A stretch of 64,000 nt of DNA from Cardinalis cardinalis (GCA_014549065.1 JACDOX010000170.1:534639-598638), one strand, 5' to 3'; positions 36,951 through 51,769 are shown, counted from the first letter of the stretch. Translations and numbers: made by a program. The notes: generated by a model not told the origin, from the letters alone.

Positions 36951-38246
36951 CAGAGTGAGAGGGGGGCATAGACAGGGCATGTTGCCAGGAAAGGCTGTTA
37001 CGGATTAGAGAACCTGGGTGTTAGAAACCTAATAAATGAAGTGGTGAATGAGTGAAATTACATGTTAGATTCCTAAGCACAAAGGGGATTGAGCCTTTAT
37101 TTGCCAGGGTTTTCTGTTTGCTTTCCTAATGAGCTCATGAAGTACAGTTGAATTTATGAAGTACCTTGTACTGCAGAGATGAGGTATCCAAACATACCAT
37201 GGCATTGCTCAGTCCAGAAGAGGCTTCCTGTAGCTTTTCACTGTCTGCAGGACAGGGTGGGGGCTGTTCACTATTTTGAAAACCTCTGCGGGGAATATTC
37301 TTCATCTGTAATTTNAAAAACCTGCCTTAATATTCTTGCTTTTAAAGTACTTTCTGCAAATGAAATGTGGAACATGGGAATCTCATGGTGGCCCCAGCAG
37401 TCCTAGTTATATGCAGAGCAAAATCTACACTTAGTCATGTGTGGGCAGTGCGGTCCCTGCTGGATTTCCTGGACACCACTGGTTTGTCCAAAGTGGTTTG
37501 CTTGTTTTGGTGCATTAGGAGCAGAGCCAGCATCCGACTGAGTCCCGAACATCTACAGGTGTAGTGTGAGACTCACAACTTCTCTTTATCATCCAACAGT
37601 GCCTTCAGAAGACCCCATTCAGTCAGCATATCTGCCCAGGCTGGGAACCAGGCCATTCCTGTGAGGAAAAGGAGAGCTGGGAACTGCACTGAGTGGCTGA
37701 TCCAGCCAGGTTTCCCAGCCTGTGCACGTGGGTTTCAGGTGCTGCATTCCCACCCAGCACTTGTTGCAGTCTGAGCTCCTCTTCCTGTCTGGGTCATGTG
37801 AGGTACCTTCCGTGAGCAGCACTTTGCTCNTACAGGCATCCTGCTGAGCATTGCAGCAGTTCAGAGCTAAATAATTTATCTAGGAAGAATGTTTTCTACA
37901 TGACTTAGAAGATGGAAGAGAAGAGGAATGTTGCAACAGCAAACTGCGGGGTGGACAAATACATTCTGCCTCTCAGTTTCTGAGCATTGCACTTTGCCAC
38001 TTTTGTTTCAAAATTGCTTTCTCTCCCATAATTATCTTCAAAGGAGAAAGCTGATCCAAAATGTTTCCCTTTTATATAGATATATATTTTTAGGGTGGTT
38101 CATTGATTTCCATTTTTAATAATTAAAGTGAATAAACAAAAGAAAAAAGCCCCACAGCGATATATTACCTAGTATTTAAAATAGAGAGAATGCTCATATG
38201 TGCTGCAGCACACTTCATCTGTGGGCATCAAAGTGTCTCATAGAGG
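36951..38246. other. intergenic, no gene seen
   Basis: No recognisable exon or repeat. An AT-rich run lies around 38062-38130. Confidence 0.4.
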
Positions 38247-38340
38247 TCGTAATCCTCATTTCAAAGATGAGGAAACAGAGGTGCTGAGAGAGAAAGTGGC
38301 TTAGCAGGTCAGTGACAAAGCAGAACAAGAGTCCCCTGAG
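38247..38340 (+). repeat. MIR-type SINE remnant
   Basis: CATTTCAAAGATGAGGAAAC, then 'agaggtgctgagagagaaagtggcttagcaggtcagtgacaaagcag', matches the core and 3' half of MIR (ATTTTACAGATGAGGAAACT...GAGGCACAGAGAGGTTAAGT...). It is an ancient amniote SINE, so the surrounding DNA has been in place a long time. Confidence 0.7.
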
Positions 38341-41300
38341 CCTGTACTGCAGGCAGAGGTGAGGGAGCAGAGGAGAACAAACCTGTCCTCACCTAATCAG
38401 GACAGCTGAGTCCCAAATGCAGTGAAGGCAAAGTGACACTGCAGGGAGAGCACCAAATCATGCCACAAGCCATAGAGCCAGCAAAGCCTGGTTTCTTCCA
38501 GTTTTGTGTCTAGTCCAGTAGTTCAGGGTTGTCTGCTGTTGGCCTTTGATGTCACAATAATGGGGTTCCACCTGTCTTTCTCCCACCAAGGGTACTGGGG
38601 GAGTCTGGCTTCTCAGCTTTGTTGTCTGTTTTCCCAAAACTTTGGAGTACTTGAGAATTTTTGAGCCTTCCTGTTGTCTGTGATCACTGAGGCAGTGGAG
38701 TCACTAGGAACTCATCCTTGCATGTACACACAGGCATGTTTGCCTCAGCATTGCAGTTGGGGGTTGCCTTATCCTATGGAACTACTCAATCAGTCAGCAC
38801 TTAAATGCTGCAGGTCTGAGGCTTTGAACATTTTCTATTCTGTAACAGAGTTCTGGAAGTTGATAAAGGGTGGCACAGCAAGGATCTTCACAATGTTAGT
38901 TCAGTAACTACTTATGGGAAAATGTTTCCCAAGGGGAGTGACAAAATTGGACTTTCAGCTCTGTAGCTTCCACTTCGTTGAGACCTGAGAGGCTCACAGC
39001 GCAGTAAGACTCATTCATGTTATTCATCTGATGAATAACTTGAGTGAGGAGGCTTCTTCATGCCTGCAGCCATGCCCCCTTGGGTCATGGTCCTCTCACA
39101 TCTTGTTGCCCAGAGAGGGAGAGGTTCAGTGGGAATTTTGATGGGAAGATCTAACATAGCAAGTTGGAAGCTGTCTTGATTTGTAAACTCTGGAAATACT
39201 CTGGGGGAGCTGTTCAGCCTCCTTTATGGTAAATTGAAACCTGCTGATGAGAGGTTGGTTTTAACTTTAAAAGACCTGTTAAAGGCAAGCCATGGTTGTC
39301 ACAGGTCTGCTGGCCAAAAACTGAAGGCACTTGCTCTAAAGAGCTCCCCTGGTTGTGGTTCCCCATGTTCATCAGTATGTTCCTTGGACTAGTAAGGCTT
39401 TACTGGCTGTTGTTCAAAAACAATTATTTGGACAGCATACATAAATGGTGGTCAAGGAGGGATACCTGAAGATCCCTCTCCTTCACACCTTACCAGAAGA
39501 ATATTCTTTTTCTGGGCTAGGTGGTCTTGGTTCTCCATCTCTTCTGTGTCATGAACCTGACATTCCTCACTGGCTGCCCANTGGTCTGATGTCAAGATGA
39601 GCCAAGACATCTTTCCTTCCCTCCAGCCAGTGTGGGTTCTTTGACAGGATGTGCTGGATTGATCTCAGACTGAAGGTGACATTTCTGTGTCTGCCTTGCC
39701 TTTGGTTCATGTCACAGTGTCCTTGGTTGATGCACCAAATCTGGGCATGACAACATGATAGGCAAAGCAAAGAACAATCCTCCTTTGTTCCCATGTACCA
39801 GAGGGATTCAAAATCCAGCTGGAGGAGGAAGGAGGTGCATTTTCGTAGTATTTTGTGTTGGCCACTTCAGGTGTTAATTACAATTACCCAGCAATTATGG
39901 CACCTCATTTTGGAGGTGAGTAGCTGGGGTTTGTGTACTTCCCTGCTGTATCCAAGCACACAGAAGGGAGGTGTGGGAGTTTCTGTCACCACACCTAAAC
40001 CCTTTGTCAGTCTTGGGCCAGAGCGCCCGNGGTGATTAATTGTTAATGATGGAGGAGCTGCATTGTTTGTCCCCTGAATAAATAAAGCATATTTTCCAGC
40101 TCTTTCCTCCTCCAAGTCTCTCCCAGCTCCTTCCAACTTCCCCACATCATTCCCTTTTCCTAATCTTCCCATCTTTTCTGTGACTTTCTTCTGCTGTTTC
40201 AGCTCTGGTGGGCAATTCCCAGGGTGACAGAGGGCTTTCCAAGGGCAACCTGAATGTCCCAAATGTCCCCATACACCCCCTTCCCAAAATTATCTGTGTC
40301 AAAAAGTGATGGTTTTGCCTTTTTGCAATGATCACATTTAATTATTAGTTAAATATCGAGGTCAGCAGCCACTCCTATGCCTAAAGAAGCTCCATGCTTT
40401 TTAAACAAGCAGAGCTGGAGGGCAAGGGCATTCAATGATCAAACCATCTGCAGAAGAATTGACCTTTCCATTTGTCCTTCAAAGCCAAAGTTGCCATATT
40501 TTCCCAGAACCCGTGACCTATATAGCAAGTTGGTGTCCTATTAGAGTGGCTGGCCCTAAGGTGCCCATGTTTGCTGCCACCTGTTTCAGAATCTGCCATA
40601 GTTTCAGCATCCTTATGGAAAACAATTCCATCATTCCATCAGGTCTTTCCAAAAGCAGGAATGCAGCATGATGGGACACACCAAAACCCATTCTGNAAGT
40701 AGTGCACCAGTTAAATGGACAGACCCTGAGGACACTCTGAATCAATATGTAATAACAGTGGTGCTGTATGAAGCTTCCATTCCATCAGAGCAGCTCTGTG
40801 ACATTGATTTGTGCCAGAGAATAACTAGGAAGCTTTTCTCTCTGTAAATCCACTTCCTAACCTGGCAGAATTTACAGCATGGAAGTGTCTGTGTGATATT
40901 AATTCTAGTTTCTTCCATGTGTTCTGGCAGGGATATGTATCTAGTCCTCTTGGCTGAGAGTACATGTCCTTTAGAAATGTTNTGGGTTTTTTTTATGGAA
41001 GGGTTTTACTTGGAAAAAAATTTTATTACAGTTTTATGATGTTCAAATATTGGAGTCTTTTCTTAGCAAAGGTACNTATGTTTTTTCTAGCATAAAAATG
41101 TGTGTGTGTGCAGGGTTCTGGGAATCAGAGGAAATTATGTTAGCTAGAACATGGGTTTTGTTCATATGTTGGGAAAGTCAGTGTTGCCATTGAATTTAAC
41201 TCTAAACAAAATAAGCTGGGTGTTGTTTTTAACTCACGGGCCACCCAGTTGAGAAATGTTCTCATTATATCAACCAGGACAACTGTGAAAAGTCAAATGC

Positions 41301-44300
41301 ATTGGAGTCAGACTCATCTCACCATCTTCAGGTGTCCAACTTCAGCACCATCAACTTGACACTGGGACTCTCTGTATAAAGGAATTTGGGATGGAATGAA
41401 CCGTCATGGTTTCTGTGGAAACATGAGGTCTACAATTGCCTATTTCTATCCAGAGGGTTTTAAGGGAACCCAGAACTGCCACTTACAGTGTAAATACTCA
41501 GTATCAGCCTAGATAAATCCTGTGTTTGACCCCCGAGGTTCTCAGTAGGTCTCCAGACTCCCAGTCTTACCTCCCACTCACCTGGGTGCAGTGCACACTC
41601 TATATATACAGCACCAGTCCCTGCTCAGCCTGTCTTAATTAATAACAGCTTTATTATCTGATAGGGACCAACAGAATATAACCTGTGACACAGAATGCTC
41701 CTGCCCTGGGGATGGTTCCCTCCAGACAGATGGCAAGCAGAAAATATGCCAGAAATGCTCTGCCTCAGAAGGCTCCCTTTCAGGCATTGCTGGCTGGTGT
41801 GGGCGCCAGTTACAGAGGAGTTCTTCAAGGCTAAGGCAGCATGGAAAACCTGCAAGGGAAAAACATGAAACCAAACAAGGAAGAAGACCCAAGCAATTAG
41901 TATTCTCCAGTGAGGGTTTTATTTCAGCCTGTCGCTCTCCCTCTCTGCTTAGCACTGTAGATATACACCTCGTGGGAGAGCAGCTCTGCCCAGGGAGATG
42001 CAGCATCCACGCAGGCAGGAGAAGGGGTGGGAGACAGCACGTACCCAGCTTAATTTTACAGACTGGGAGCAGATTTCAGCAGCTGACGTCATGACTGGTG
42101 TGAGGTTGGTGGGGACTTTGGTAGCAGAGGTAGTAATTAAACCCCTGGCATTCTGGCTGGAGGCACAGTCATGTCCTGCTTCATCTGAAGCAGAGTTGGC
42201 CTGACACAGCAGAAGCCTTTGTAACCAGGCCAGATTTTCACTTTTGGAGCAACAGTTTCAGAAGAACTACAGAAACTACAGACAGGATTTGTTGCTACTT
42301 ATGAGCAGGGGGGTGAGCGCACTTCTCTCGCCTCCTGTCTCGCACCTCTCTGGGTGACAAGAATGTCAGGAAGTGAGAGCTGGTCCTGCAGCTGACTACC
42401 AGGCTTCTGTTTTTATTCCCATTTCCTCTGTGCTTTCTGTTAGGATAGCAGAGGTTTGCACTGGCATGTGAGACATTTTCTTATTGCTCTCTACAACCGC
42501 GGTCGCATTTCAGAAGCTTTTTGGCGCATTGCCCTGCTGGCAGCCCACAATCGCAGTAGCAGCTTCTCAGGCTGAAATGTTTTTGTTGCAATGCATTTAG
42601 CCCATCTCTATTATTGCACAAGCTTTTCTTTTCTCCCTCATCTGCTCTGGCTGTATCAGGAGGCATGAACCTTTCTCAGGGAATCTTTAATATTTTTCAG
42701 CATTTGGAGTGAACCTGAATAAACACTTGTTAGGTAAAAAAGCTTAATTGGAAAGCCTTAGTGTGTTTCTTGGCTTGTTGTACTGGCTGACACCATCTCT
42801 TGCAGGCACAGTATTACAACAGCAGTAGTGCAGCAATACACTAATGATGGCTTGGTGCATGTAAACACGATTGTTTGAAGGGGGAAGAATCATACTGACA
42901 TGCCTTCAACTCCTGGTGTGGTCATTGCCTATCCCATGAGCGTGCTCTCCTTGTAGACACATTCACCCAGTGGTTTGCTGGAAAACAGAGGCTTGAAAGT
43001 GATAGGCATTTTCTAACAACATTTAAAACTGTGGGATAATTAAAGTGAAATGCTTTAATTCATCGGTTCCCTTTTCAAGTAAAACCATTCAGCCAGAGTA
43101 AGAACAATAGATGACTCCCCGTGAGTTCATCAGCTGTAAATCCAGGGTGTAAAGTAAAACAAACACATCATAAAATTTCTGCCCTGTTTTTTTTCCCCAC
43201 CTGTTCTTTAGATGATTCATCTCTTTTGGAAAGCTTATTAGTTCAAGACTTTAAAATCATGGGCTCTACATGGGGAGCAAGGATGATATGCAGGCAGAGG
43301 ACACTGAGGTCTTGATTTGAAGCTGGACTGGGCAATGTTGGCAACCTTGGTGAGGAATGAAGTGAGCCAGAGAGTGGTAGGCTGGGGGGCATGTGTGCTT
43401 TGGGGATCCCTGCNCAAGTTCAAAGCACTTATGCAGACACTTGCTTATAATGATGTATTTAAACATAGACCTGAAGATCTTAAATACATGCACAAAGCTA
43501 AAACTCTAAACCTGTCACCTCAACATGTGCCTGTGTGCTTTTCTGAGTCAAAGTCTGCACAGTGAGGTGGGTTTGGTGAGAGCATTGCTGGGATACAGGC
43601 TCACAATGACTGGGACCGACAGGGCAGAGCTGGAGTCTTTTGTAGGAACTCAGCTTCCACTGTCAGAATCTGTAGAAGCCACAGTGTCCAATTAACATCT
43701 TTAATCTTATTATCTCAAGCCTTTTATCTTCACATTTTCTTGTCTGTTTGTTTGTTTTCTTTAAATTTGTTTACATATACTGAACTGAAAGTTTTTCTGG
43801 AAATGCTGGTATGACTTTTAACTGCAAGAGTGATTCACAGAGAATAATTAATTCAAAGATCTTGGCATCTCTTTTCCTTGTAAAAAAAGGTGGTGGATAT
43901 TCTGTGATTTTCTTGAAAGATTTTCCCTCTAAATGTGCATGTTTACACTCACACCCACACAGATTCACACACATTTGCAAATGCAGACACTTCCCTCTTC
44001 TTCTGGAGCTTTCAAGTTCTGGAGCAGAACATCTGACCTGTACAATTAACACTTTCTGCTATGTATCTCCTTTATTTATGTCTAAAAGCAAGACAGAGCT
44101 TTTGAGGTTGGTGGGACTCATCCTGTAGTTTTTTGTCCACACCTTAAACTTCCTGAGCTTCCTGCACTGAGCAGGCACATGCAAACAGCAAGGAAGGTCT
44201 GTGCCCCATGTTAACTTCTGCAGGAGTGGTAATTTCAGGCTCCATCTGGGAGGCTGCTGCTTGGCCTGGGTCAAACCAGGCATTTTTCTAAGGAATTAAA

Positions 44301-45144
44301 CTGCACCAATCATCTCCCACTGCCCAGAATTGTTCCTCAGTGCTGTTTAGTTTATTAAATATTGCTGTTGATAGAAAGGTTATAGCTTACTCTCATTTTA
44401 CTATCTATTAGCAGCAAAAGGAATGAGTTGTACCTCAGGTTTTGTAAGCCCTCAGGAGNATTCTTAGGCAATAAATTAAGACTGGACCTTGCAAGTCTGG
44501 AAAACAAGCTCATACAGAGCATAAGGGGTAGGATTTCCCCATTGGCACCATAAATGACGTCTCTCATGAAACCTGGAGTGGCTCCTCACTGTAAACATCA
44601 GCCATACTTGAACTATTTGCTTATTAGAGCTCACAAATTCATTTGAAATTTGGGCACCTAAAGAAAAAAACAAGTTGCTAAATACCTTTGAAGAGTAAGA
44701 TCTCATTTTTTCCCTTGTTCTTAAAAAAGGTCATTTATGCAATGCCAGAATTTCTGTAGCTTACTACTTTCCAATATTATTTCAGAAGTTAAAAGCTATG
44801 ATGCTGCTTTTTAATCAACATCACAGCATGACAAAAATCCTACTTACTTTGCAGTGATGGTTATATCATTGCAATACTGGCAGCTTCCTTGGGACCTGTG
44901 CAAGGTAACAAGAAGGCTGGAGGTGAGCTGGGTTCAGCCAAATAAAAAAGGACCCAAATAAACAAGGAGCCCACAGTAGAATACAAAGTCACTCTGTAAT
45001 TATACTCCAGTTTTTTCTGCCTTGTCTATGAAGCAGAGTCATTGGAATAGGAGAGCTTAAAAATCAGGGAGGACCAAGATTATTATAACTAACTATAACG
45101 ACTCTCGGCTCTTTGAGGGCATTTATTCAAATGCCTCTAAGCCC
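38341..45144. other. intergenic, no gene seen
   Basis: Nearly 7 kb without a recognised gene or young transposon. Minor (GT)n tracts occur (for example about 41099-41111). Short ORFs lack coding features. Its length and lack of transposons leave room for regulatory elements, but none can be named from the sequence alone. Confidence 0.4.
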
Positions 45145-45292
45145 TTGCTCTTTACAAAGAGAGATAAATGTAATTATCACAGTTCTAAAGTGAGGAAAGA
45201 TGAGGCTTAATTAACTACTCGTGCATATACAGCAAATGAGTAGCAGAGATGGGAACAGAAACCAGTTTTCCTGACTTCCTCTGGCATCTGAA
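45145..45292 (+). repeat. MIR-like SINE remnant
   Basis: The stretch AAAGTGAGGAAAGATGAGGC, 'ttaattaactactcgtgcatatacagcaaatgagtagcagagatgggaacagaaaccag', then TTTTCCTGACTTCC follows the MIR order: 'gaggaaactgaggc', 'taagt', 'cacacagcaagt.agtggcagagctgggaatagaaccc.gg', then 'tcctgactcc'. Strongly diverged. Confidence 0.6.
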
Positions 45293-48200
45293 TCCCAATG
45301 CCACCTCTGTCAGGTACACACCACAGTGAGATAAGCAGGGCAAGATACCACTGGGTAAAAGCTGAGACCACAGACAGTCCCAAGCCCAGCTGAAGTGTTT
45401 CTGGATGCACCTATTGCCTGTAATCTGGCATTTGGTGAGCACAGCCTGGCATGAGAGACCTGACTCTTGTATGTGTGAGAGAACAGTTTGATTGTCATAG
45501 TGTTGTCCTCCCAACAATCCTGAAGGTTACTTGTGGGAAAGAGTTACCTACTGAGGCATCGCCCACCTGGCTGGTCTCTGCTGCTCCACCACTCCAGCTG
45601 TGCTAACCAGGGACTCCTGGCTTTATCCATGTCAGTGGTTTGGGACGCAGCCGCAGTGGTACACACCCCACACCATCCACTGAGGGTTCTTGGTATCCAA
45701 CCTCTGTTGCTTTCGTTCCAATGGCAGGAATGTTCATGCAGGCTCAGACAGGACCTGTGGCCACTGAGCCATGCACTGGGAGACTCCTTGTTCCAGAAAA
45801 TTGAGCCACATGCCTGGAAGAAGAGGCTGTACTAGGAGGTGCAGAGATGAGATAAGCCAGGCACTGATTCCTCAAAGCCAGCATTTAGCCTTTGTTTTCC
45901 CAAAAGGCTGATGGCAGAGAAGGATAGCTTTAAAGTGTTCTGTTCTGAATAAACAGTGCCAAAGCAGAGCAAGGGATCTCTTTTTCACCTCTCTTGCTGA
46001 CTTTGGGGCAGGAATATTCAAACTCTTTTTCCTCAATGGCTGCACAGCCTGGGTGCTGTGTCTTCCTTAGGCACTGCCAGCTGTCATAACAGCTCTGGAA
46101 GTCAGGGTGCTCACGGCATCTCCACGGGCTCTCTGGAGGTTTATCCACCTGCTTGTCTCAGGGTTTTCTTTTCCTATGGTTGTGATAGAAGTTGTCTCAG
46201 CAAATGAGGAGAATTCTTTGCTACCCAACTGAGATCTCTTTCCTGTTTGGGTCAAATGTAACCTAAAGCTTTCAGATTCCACTCGCTGTGGCTTCCTGAG
46301 CACACTAGTGTGTGTCTACAGCCATTTACCCAACTCGAGGAGGCAAATCAAGTTAAAATGCTCAGAACAAGTTTTTTTCTGGTTTTTACTCATGACTTAC
46401 TATGTTGCAGCAGTGAGGCTTTTAGGAAAGAAGGTATTTCTACTCCAGGCTGAAATAACAGGCATTAGCACAGCCAGCAGGTGTCTTGCTGCTCACAGCC
46501 TGGGCAATATCAGCTTTTGCTGAGAATGGAAGTAGCTACAACTGTGGCAAGGGGTGACTTTGATGGCAGAGGGAAACCTGTTAATGGGAATCATAGCTTT
46601 TACTTCCAGCCACAATCAGAAGACCTATTTAGCATTTGCTCAGCTTCCTGCAGGACAATGTTATTTTTATGCCACTAAAGCTTAGGGGCAAGCAAAGGAA
46701 CCTTTGAAAACTTGCTGTCTTCACTAGGNTGAGTCAAAGTGACCACTGGATGCTACCTTCAAATGCATGCATGTACATATATGTATCTTCTATTGAAGGT
46801 TCTCCGGTGTGACTTTATATTCAGGGCTTTCAGGTCAGATGGCACTTAAAGATATTCAAGTGCTTGAAGAGAGAAGTGGAGACTCTGACTCAGTGTTTGG
46901 GAGGCAGCCTTATCCATCACCCAGATATTTTCTTCCAAGGAGAAATTTCAAAACAGATGTCATTGAAGTGCTTATTTGTGAGAAACAACCTGAAGACTGA
47001 AGGCAAGGAGGAGAGAGGGAGAGAGGAGCAGCAGCAGCCATCACTGAAGGTGCTGTGGGTAGAGATGCTGCTGCAGCTCTCCTGCATCCCCTTCCACTGT
47101 GCAGATGTCAANAGCTGTAAGAGGAAAATTGCAGCAGGATGTAGCTTAGATTTTGCTGTCATTGCTGATTCCAGAAGCTATTCTGGAATGCCACCTGCTG
47201 GCATTTTTCCTGTTAACTACCCTAGAGATGAACTGTTGTGTGGTCACATCCCAAGCCTGGAAGCAAAGAGACAAAGTTGACCTTTTCAGTCCTTTTCAGT
47301 GAATGTCCTTCTTGTTTTCTTGGAGAGAGGTTGTCCTGAGGCCCTGTGAAAAGTCCAATTATGTAAGGGGGGGGACTTGTTACGTGGGATGCCAGTGCCA
47401 AAAGAAGTGATGAGAATGGATGTGGGTGAAAGAAACAAGGAAAAAAGTAAAACGAGAGAAAAAAGTCTTCCCAACTAGTGAGGGATATATGAGGTCTTCC
47501 ATCAAGCACCAGTTTAGATGGCCCTCGAAAAGGAGCATTTAAGTCTGTGATTTTGCTTTTTCCATCAAGGTTATATGGCAGCGATTAAAAAAAAAACCCA
47601 GCATCTTTTTAGTTTTTATCTGAAACACTTTAAATTGGAAAGGAAGAGGAGGCACAGCTTCTGGCTCCTCTGCTTTTTGGCACCAACACCAAAATCTGCA
47701 GTGCTGATGTTTATAATCCCTGACAGTCCCGACAGCCAGACCAAAGCAAAGAACAAAGGCCCGTAGTGGTCAGTCGCCCTCGTTCACACAGCAGCAGAGA
47801 TCTACATGCTGCTGCTGCATGCAATGGGAATAAACCTCCCAGCTGCCATTCTCCTCATGGAGACACCGTCCTGCTGCTCCTCCAGCTTCCTAGCTGGGAC
47901 CTGCTGCAGCTTTGAGGTTCCAGTGAAAAACCCCAAACAAATTCCCAAAGCACCCGGAGGGTCCCAAGTGCTCTGAGCAGCCTCAGTGGNGGCCTCCACC
48001 CAACCCTCTACCCAGCAGCTTTATTTGAGGCCAGCCCTGGGCTGCCTCCTATGTGGGTTGGTCTCAGATTTTGCTGTCAGGATGGGCCCTTGAGGGGATG
48101 TCTTGTAGCTTCTCTGCAGCCCCCTTCAATGACTGCACCCCCAGGTNACCCCTGGGCTTGGGCCGCCCCTTTGCTGTGTCTGGAAGCTGCTACCAGCACC

Positions 48201-50480
48201 CAGCTCNGCTCAGAGACTGTGCTGTGGGTGAGAGCACAGCCTGTGCTGGCTCTCCTTGTCCCCCTTTGTGGGACAATGCTGGTCCCTGATATATATTTAT
48301 TTCTATTTCTATAGTCCTCTTCTGTTCTCAGGATGGTCTCACAAGTTTTCTTTTAGTAAGTGCTGTGAGCAAAATGGATTCTCTGAAAATCACTGTGTTG
48401 AATTATGGTGAAATCCTGCTGTCTGTGACAGCCATGAATGAGCAGTTTTGAGCAATCAACCTCTAGCCTTATCCAAGACACAAAGATCCCTAGATAGTCT
48501 AGTTGGGAGACCTTGGCTTCTCACTCATCCTTCTGGAATGGTCTGAGCTCTTTCCCAAGCTTTTCTTTTAAGAGACCTTCTGGGCATAAATCTGATTCTC
48601 ACTCATGGCTGGGAGGGCAGAAATGTGACTGAACAGGACTGTTTTTTCTTCTGCTGTGCATCCAATGGTCTGAGTAAACCATCCATACCTGCAGAGATCC
48701 TACTGGCATCTCTGAAAAGCCTCCTGCTAATGGTCAGGTAGGGGAGGCTACTGGGACTTTGAGGGATTTTGTTTGGCTTTACGTACTTATTTCCTTATAT
48801 GTTGCATGCAGAAGTTGATGTATAAAAGATTTATCTGGCATGTGGAGCAGCCTTTGGAAGTGGAGCTTCTTCAGTATGGTGTACTTAGGGTGTGAGTACA
48901 GCATAATGGTTATTAATATTTGGAGTTTTATGAAGTGATCACTGTGCCTCTTCCCTCAGTAAAGCTGAAAACCTCTTCTTTCAGACACTTTGACTTTCTG
49001 TAGTATGGCATGTTGCAGAAAAAAGCTTTCACTTCTGCACCATATCACCCAGGGCTCTCCTTTTGGGTGAACACTGCCAAGTGACAGATCTGTTCCTGCA
49101 GAACACTCACATGCCTTGAGAGCACATCTCTGGCTCAGCAGCTTTCTCTGATTGCGAAAGTGCTCTTTTTGTGGGGAGTAAAACACGAGGAGATTTATGG
49201 CCTTCACTGATATAATGTGATCCAGCCATGACAGTCCTTTCATCATAGTGAGTGATGGATCTTGTTGTTATTAATCTGATTTACCACTGTAACAGGTAAG
49301 TTTGATCTACACTTGCCACAAAGAATGAATAAGTTAGGAAGGATAACACTGCAGTTGTTGTGGTTCAAACCCACTCAAGAAAAACTGCCCTGCATGTAAG
49401 GTGTGGATGGTTTTATGATGGTGGAAAAAAGCCAGAAGGAAAATCCCAAACCTCTGCTGTTTGAGTTTGCTCTTTTCAGTGTGTATCTCCTAATTTTTGA
49501 CAGAGGAATTCCTGAGTTCTGCTTCTCACATTGTTAGTGAGTTCTGTGTGGAAGTATCTGTGGTCAGAGCAANTCTAAGCAATTGGCACCAGCCCCGATT
49601 CTCCTTGATTCGCAGCAGGTGAGGTTTTCTAAGCGGGTCTTAGGTCTGCTGGTGTTTTAGCACAGGAGCTTTGCAGGGCCATGTGGCACACAGGCAGATT
49701 ATGTAGCCTATACATAACCTCTTCTGCGGTAATAACCAGGTCTTTTTAAAAAAATACACTTGGTGAGAATGATCCTGTGTTTATCTGTAGGACCTGACTC
49801 TGTCACTTCTACTAATTTTCAAACAAAATGAGTCATGATATGCCTCAACTTGTGTCTGAGCCTCTAAAGCTGATGAGAAAGGGGTGGGGACTGACTGGCC
49901 AGTCTTCTGTGTCTTGCATGGCCCCCTTTACGTGCCAGTAAGGTGCCTCAGTCTGTGAGTCTGCCAAAGCCCTGTGCTGATGGCGCTTTCACACATTTGA
50001 AAGCTGTAATGCAGGAGAAAAGGCTGTTGTCCTATTATCCAGAGAGCTGATAGTTCAGCTGGCTTCCTGGGCATGACAGCAAGCTCACAGTGATGGCACT
50101 ACTGAGGCTTTGTGGATTCTGACTGTAGGCAAGCTTCGACAAAATAAGCAGATCAAAACTGCTAACACCATAAGTTTTGCTTAAAAATTCATTAGTAAGA
50201 AGGAGGAAAAGGAGGAAGGGCGGACACTGCTTTGATGATTGAATTGCAAAAAGTAGCACCATGATAACTCTGAAGGGTGTTTGGGCTAGGACAACATAAG
50301 GTGTGGAAATACGTGGAAAATATGTTAAGAGGCAGCTCTCCAATGTGCACAGGGTCTGGACTCTTACTGGCTTTTTCTGACATCGTGGGAGCTCAGTCCT
50401 CATCAATCTGCTGCTAATCATTTTTGAAAGAGGGGGCTGATCATGCTTCTGACCTTTCTGGATGCTTCTGGTATTCTCAG
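45293..50480. other. intergenic, no gene seen
   Basis: No gene recognised. Small features only: a purine-rich run with GCAGCAGCAG near 47005-47040 and a G8 run near 47367. ORFs of up to 138 codons on both strands have no recognisable content. Confidence 0.4.
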
Positions 50481-50692
50481 GTTTAGATTGGATATTAGGA
50501 AACATTTCTTCACTGAAAATATTGCCCAGCCCTGGCATAGCCTGCCCAGAGAAGTGGTGGAATCACCATCCCTGGATGTATTTAAAAGATGTGTAGATGT
50601 GGCACTTGGAAACATGTTTAGTGCTGGCTTAACATTTGGACTCAATGATCTTAGAAGTCTTTTCCAGCCTAAACAATTCTAATATTCTACAT
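50481..50692 (+). repeat. CR1 LINE 3'-end fragment
   Basis: GTTTAGATTGGATATTAGGA, 'aacatttcttcactgaaaatattgcccagccctggcatagcctgcccagagaagtggtgg', and 'ccatccctggatgtatttaaaa', ending CTTTTCCAGCCTAAACAATT. This is the CR1 3' terminal region with the usual RLDIRKHFFT...LPREVVESPSLDVFK coding remnant. The tail reads CTAATATTCTAC. Confidence 0.9.
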
Positions 50693-51769
50693 TGCCCAAG
50701 GAAAGGATTCGAGTCCCTCCAAAGAAAAAGCCAAAGGACAAGATAGGGCATCTCAGGTCCAAAACACAGGTAGCCCAAATCACCAGCTGCATTGGGGGTG
50801 CACTGGGTCCTCATCTGTATCTGCAGGAGCAGGCAGGCCTCCAGTGATTGGTGGCGGGGCTTGGGAGCTTTTGTGTGTTGAAAAAGGCTTCTGTGAGAAA
50901 CTGCATTTCACCTTCTTGAGATGGAAAGCCCTTGTGTTCAGCTGGCTTTCCATGGACATGCCTGGTCTCCAGCTTGAAGGAATAAAAACACCTACTGCAT
51001 GACTCTGGGGAGGCTGAAAAGCAAGGATCTGGATATATGGATGTGCATGCATGTCTTCAGTAACATGTGTGTTTACTGCAGGCAAAAATTACACCATTGC
51101 TTGCAGTTATGGCTTCCTTATTCTTCCTGCTAGAGCTCCCTTTTTTCTCTTCTGACTTCTCCAAAATTCCCACTTTGGCTGCAGTTTTCCCTTGTTGCTG
51201 CAATTTTCCATTGTTTCTTTCTTGCCTCAGGCTTGGTTTGTTTCTTCAAAGTTACAGTACAAGAGGTCTCCATGGTTTTGACTAAGTTTAGAAGGGCACT
51301 GATGTTTTGTCTTAAATTTCGGTCTAAAATAATTTTTTTTCATTATTTGAACACTTCCATGTTCTGAAAGGCAGCCTGGAAATTTGTCTGGAAGATGAAC
51401 ATGGAGTAAAGGGTGTGCTTTTTTGCCTTCAAGAAGTAGCCAAATTATTCTGCTGAGTTATAGGTCTGAAAATACTTTTGCACTTCCTTGTGGGAGAGGA
51501 GAGAGTAGACATTGGCAGAAACCAGCCTTTGGAAGTGGTATTTCCTCTAAGGGAAAGGGGATGGGAGCAATTGTATGGAATACGGAGAATGAGACAGATG
51601 AGCAGATGGAGAAGCAAGGATAACGATGTGGGAAGGGGGGTGGATGAAGTTGGTGTGGTAACTACGAACAAGTGAATCACTTAAAGAGACTTCTGCCTAA
51701 AATTTGCCGCAACACACAGACGTTTTCAACCTCTGCATTTCTGTATGGCCAGCCAGAAGCTGTGTAATT
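50693..51769. other. intergenic, no gene seen
   Basis: No exon or repeat recognised. Confidence 0.4.

Noticed and set aside
50035..50538. 167-codon minus-strand ORF
   Set aside because: Its 5' part runs antisense through a CR1 3' end, and the remainder has no recognisable content.
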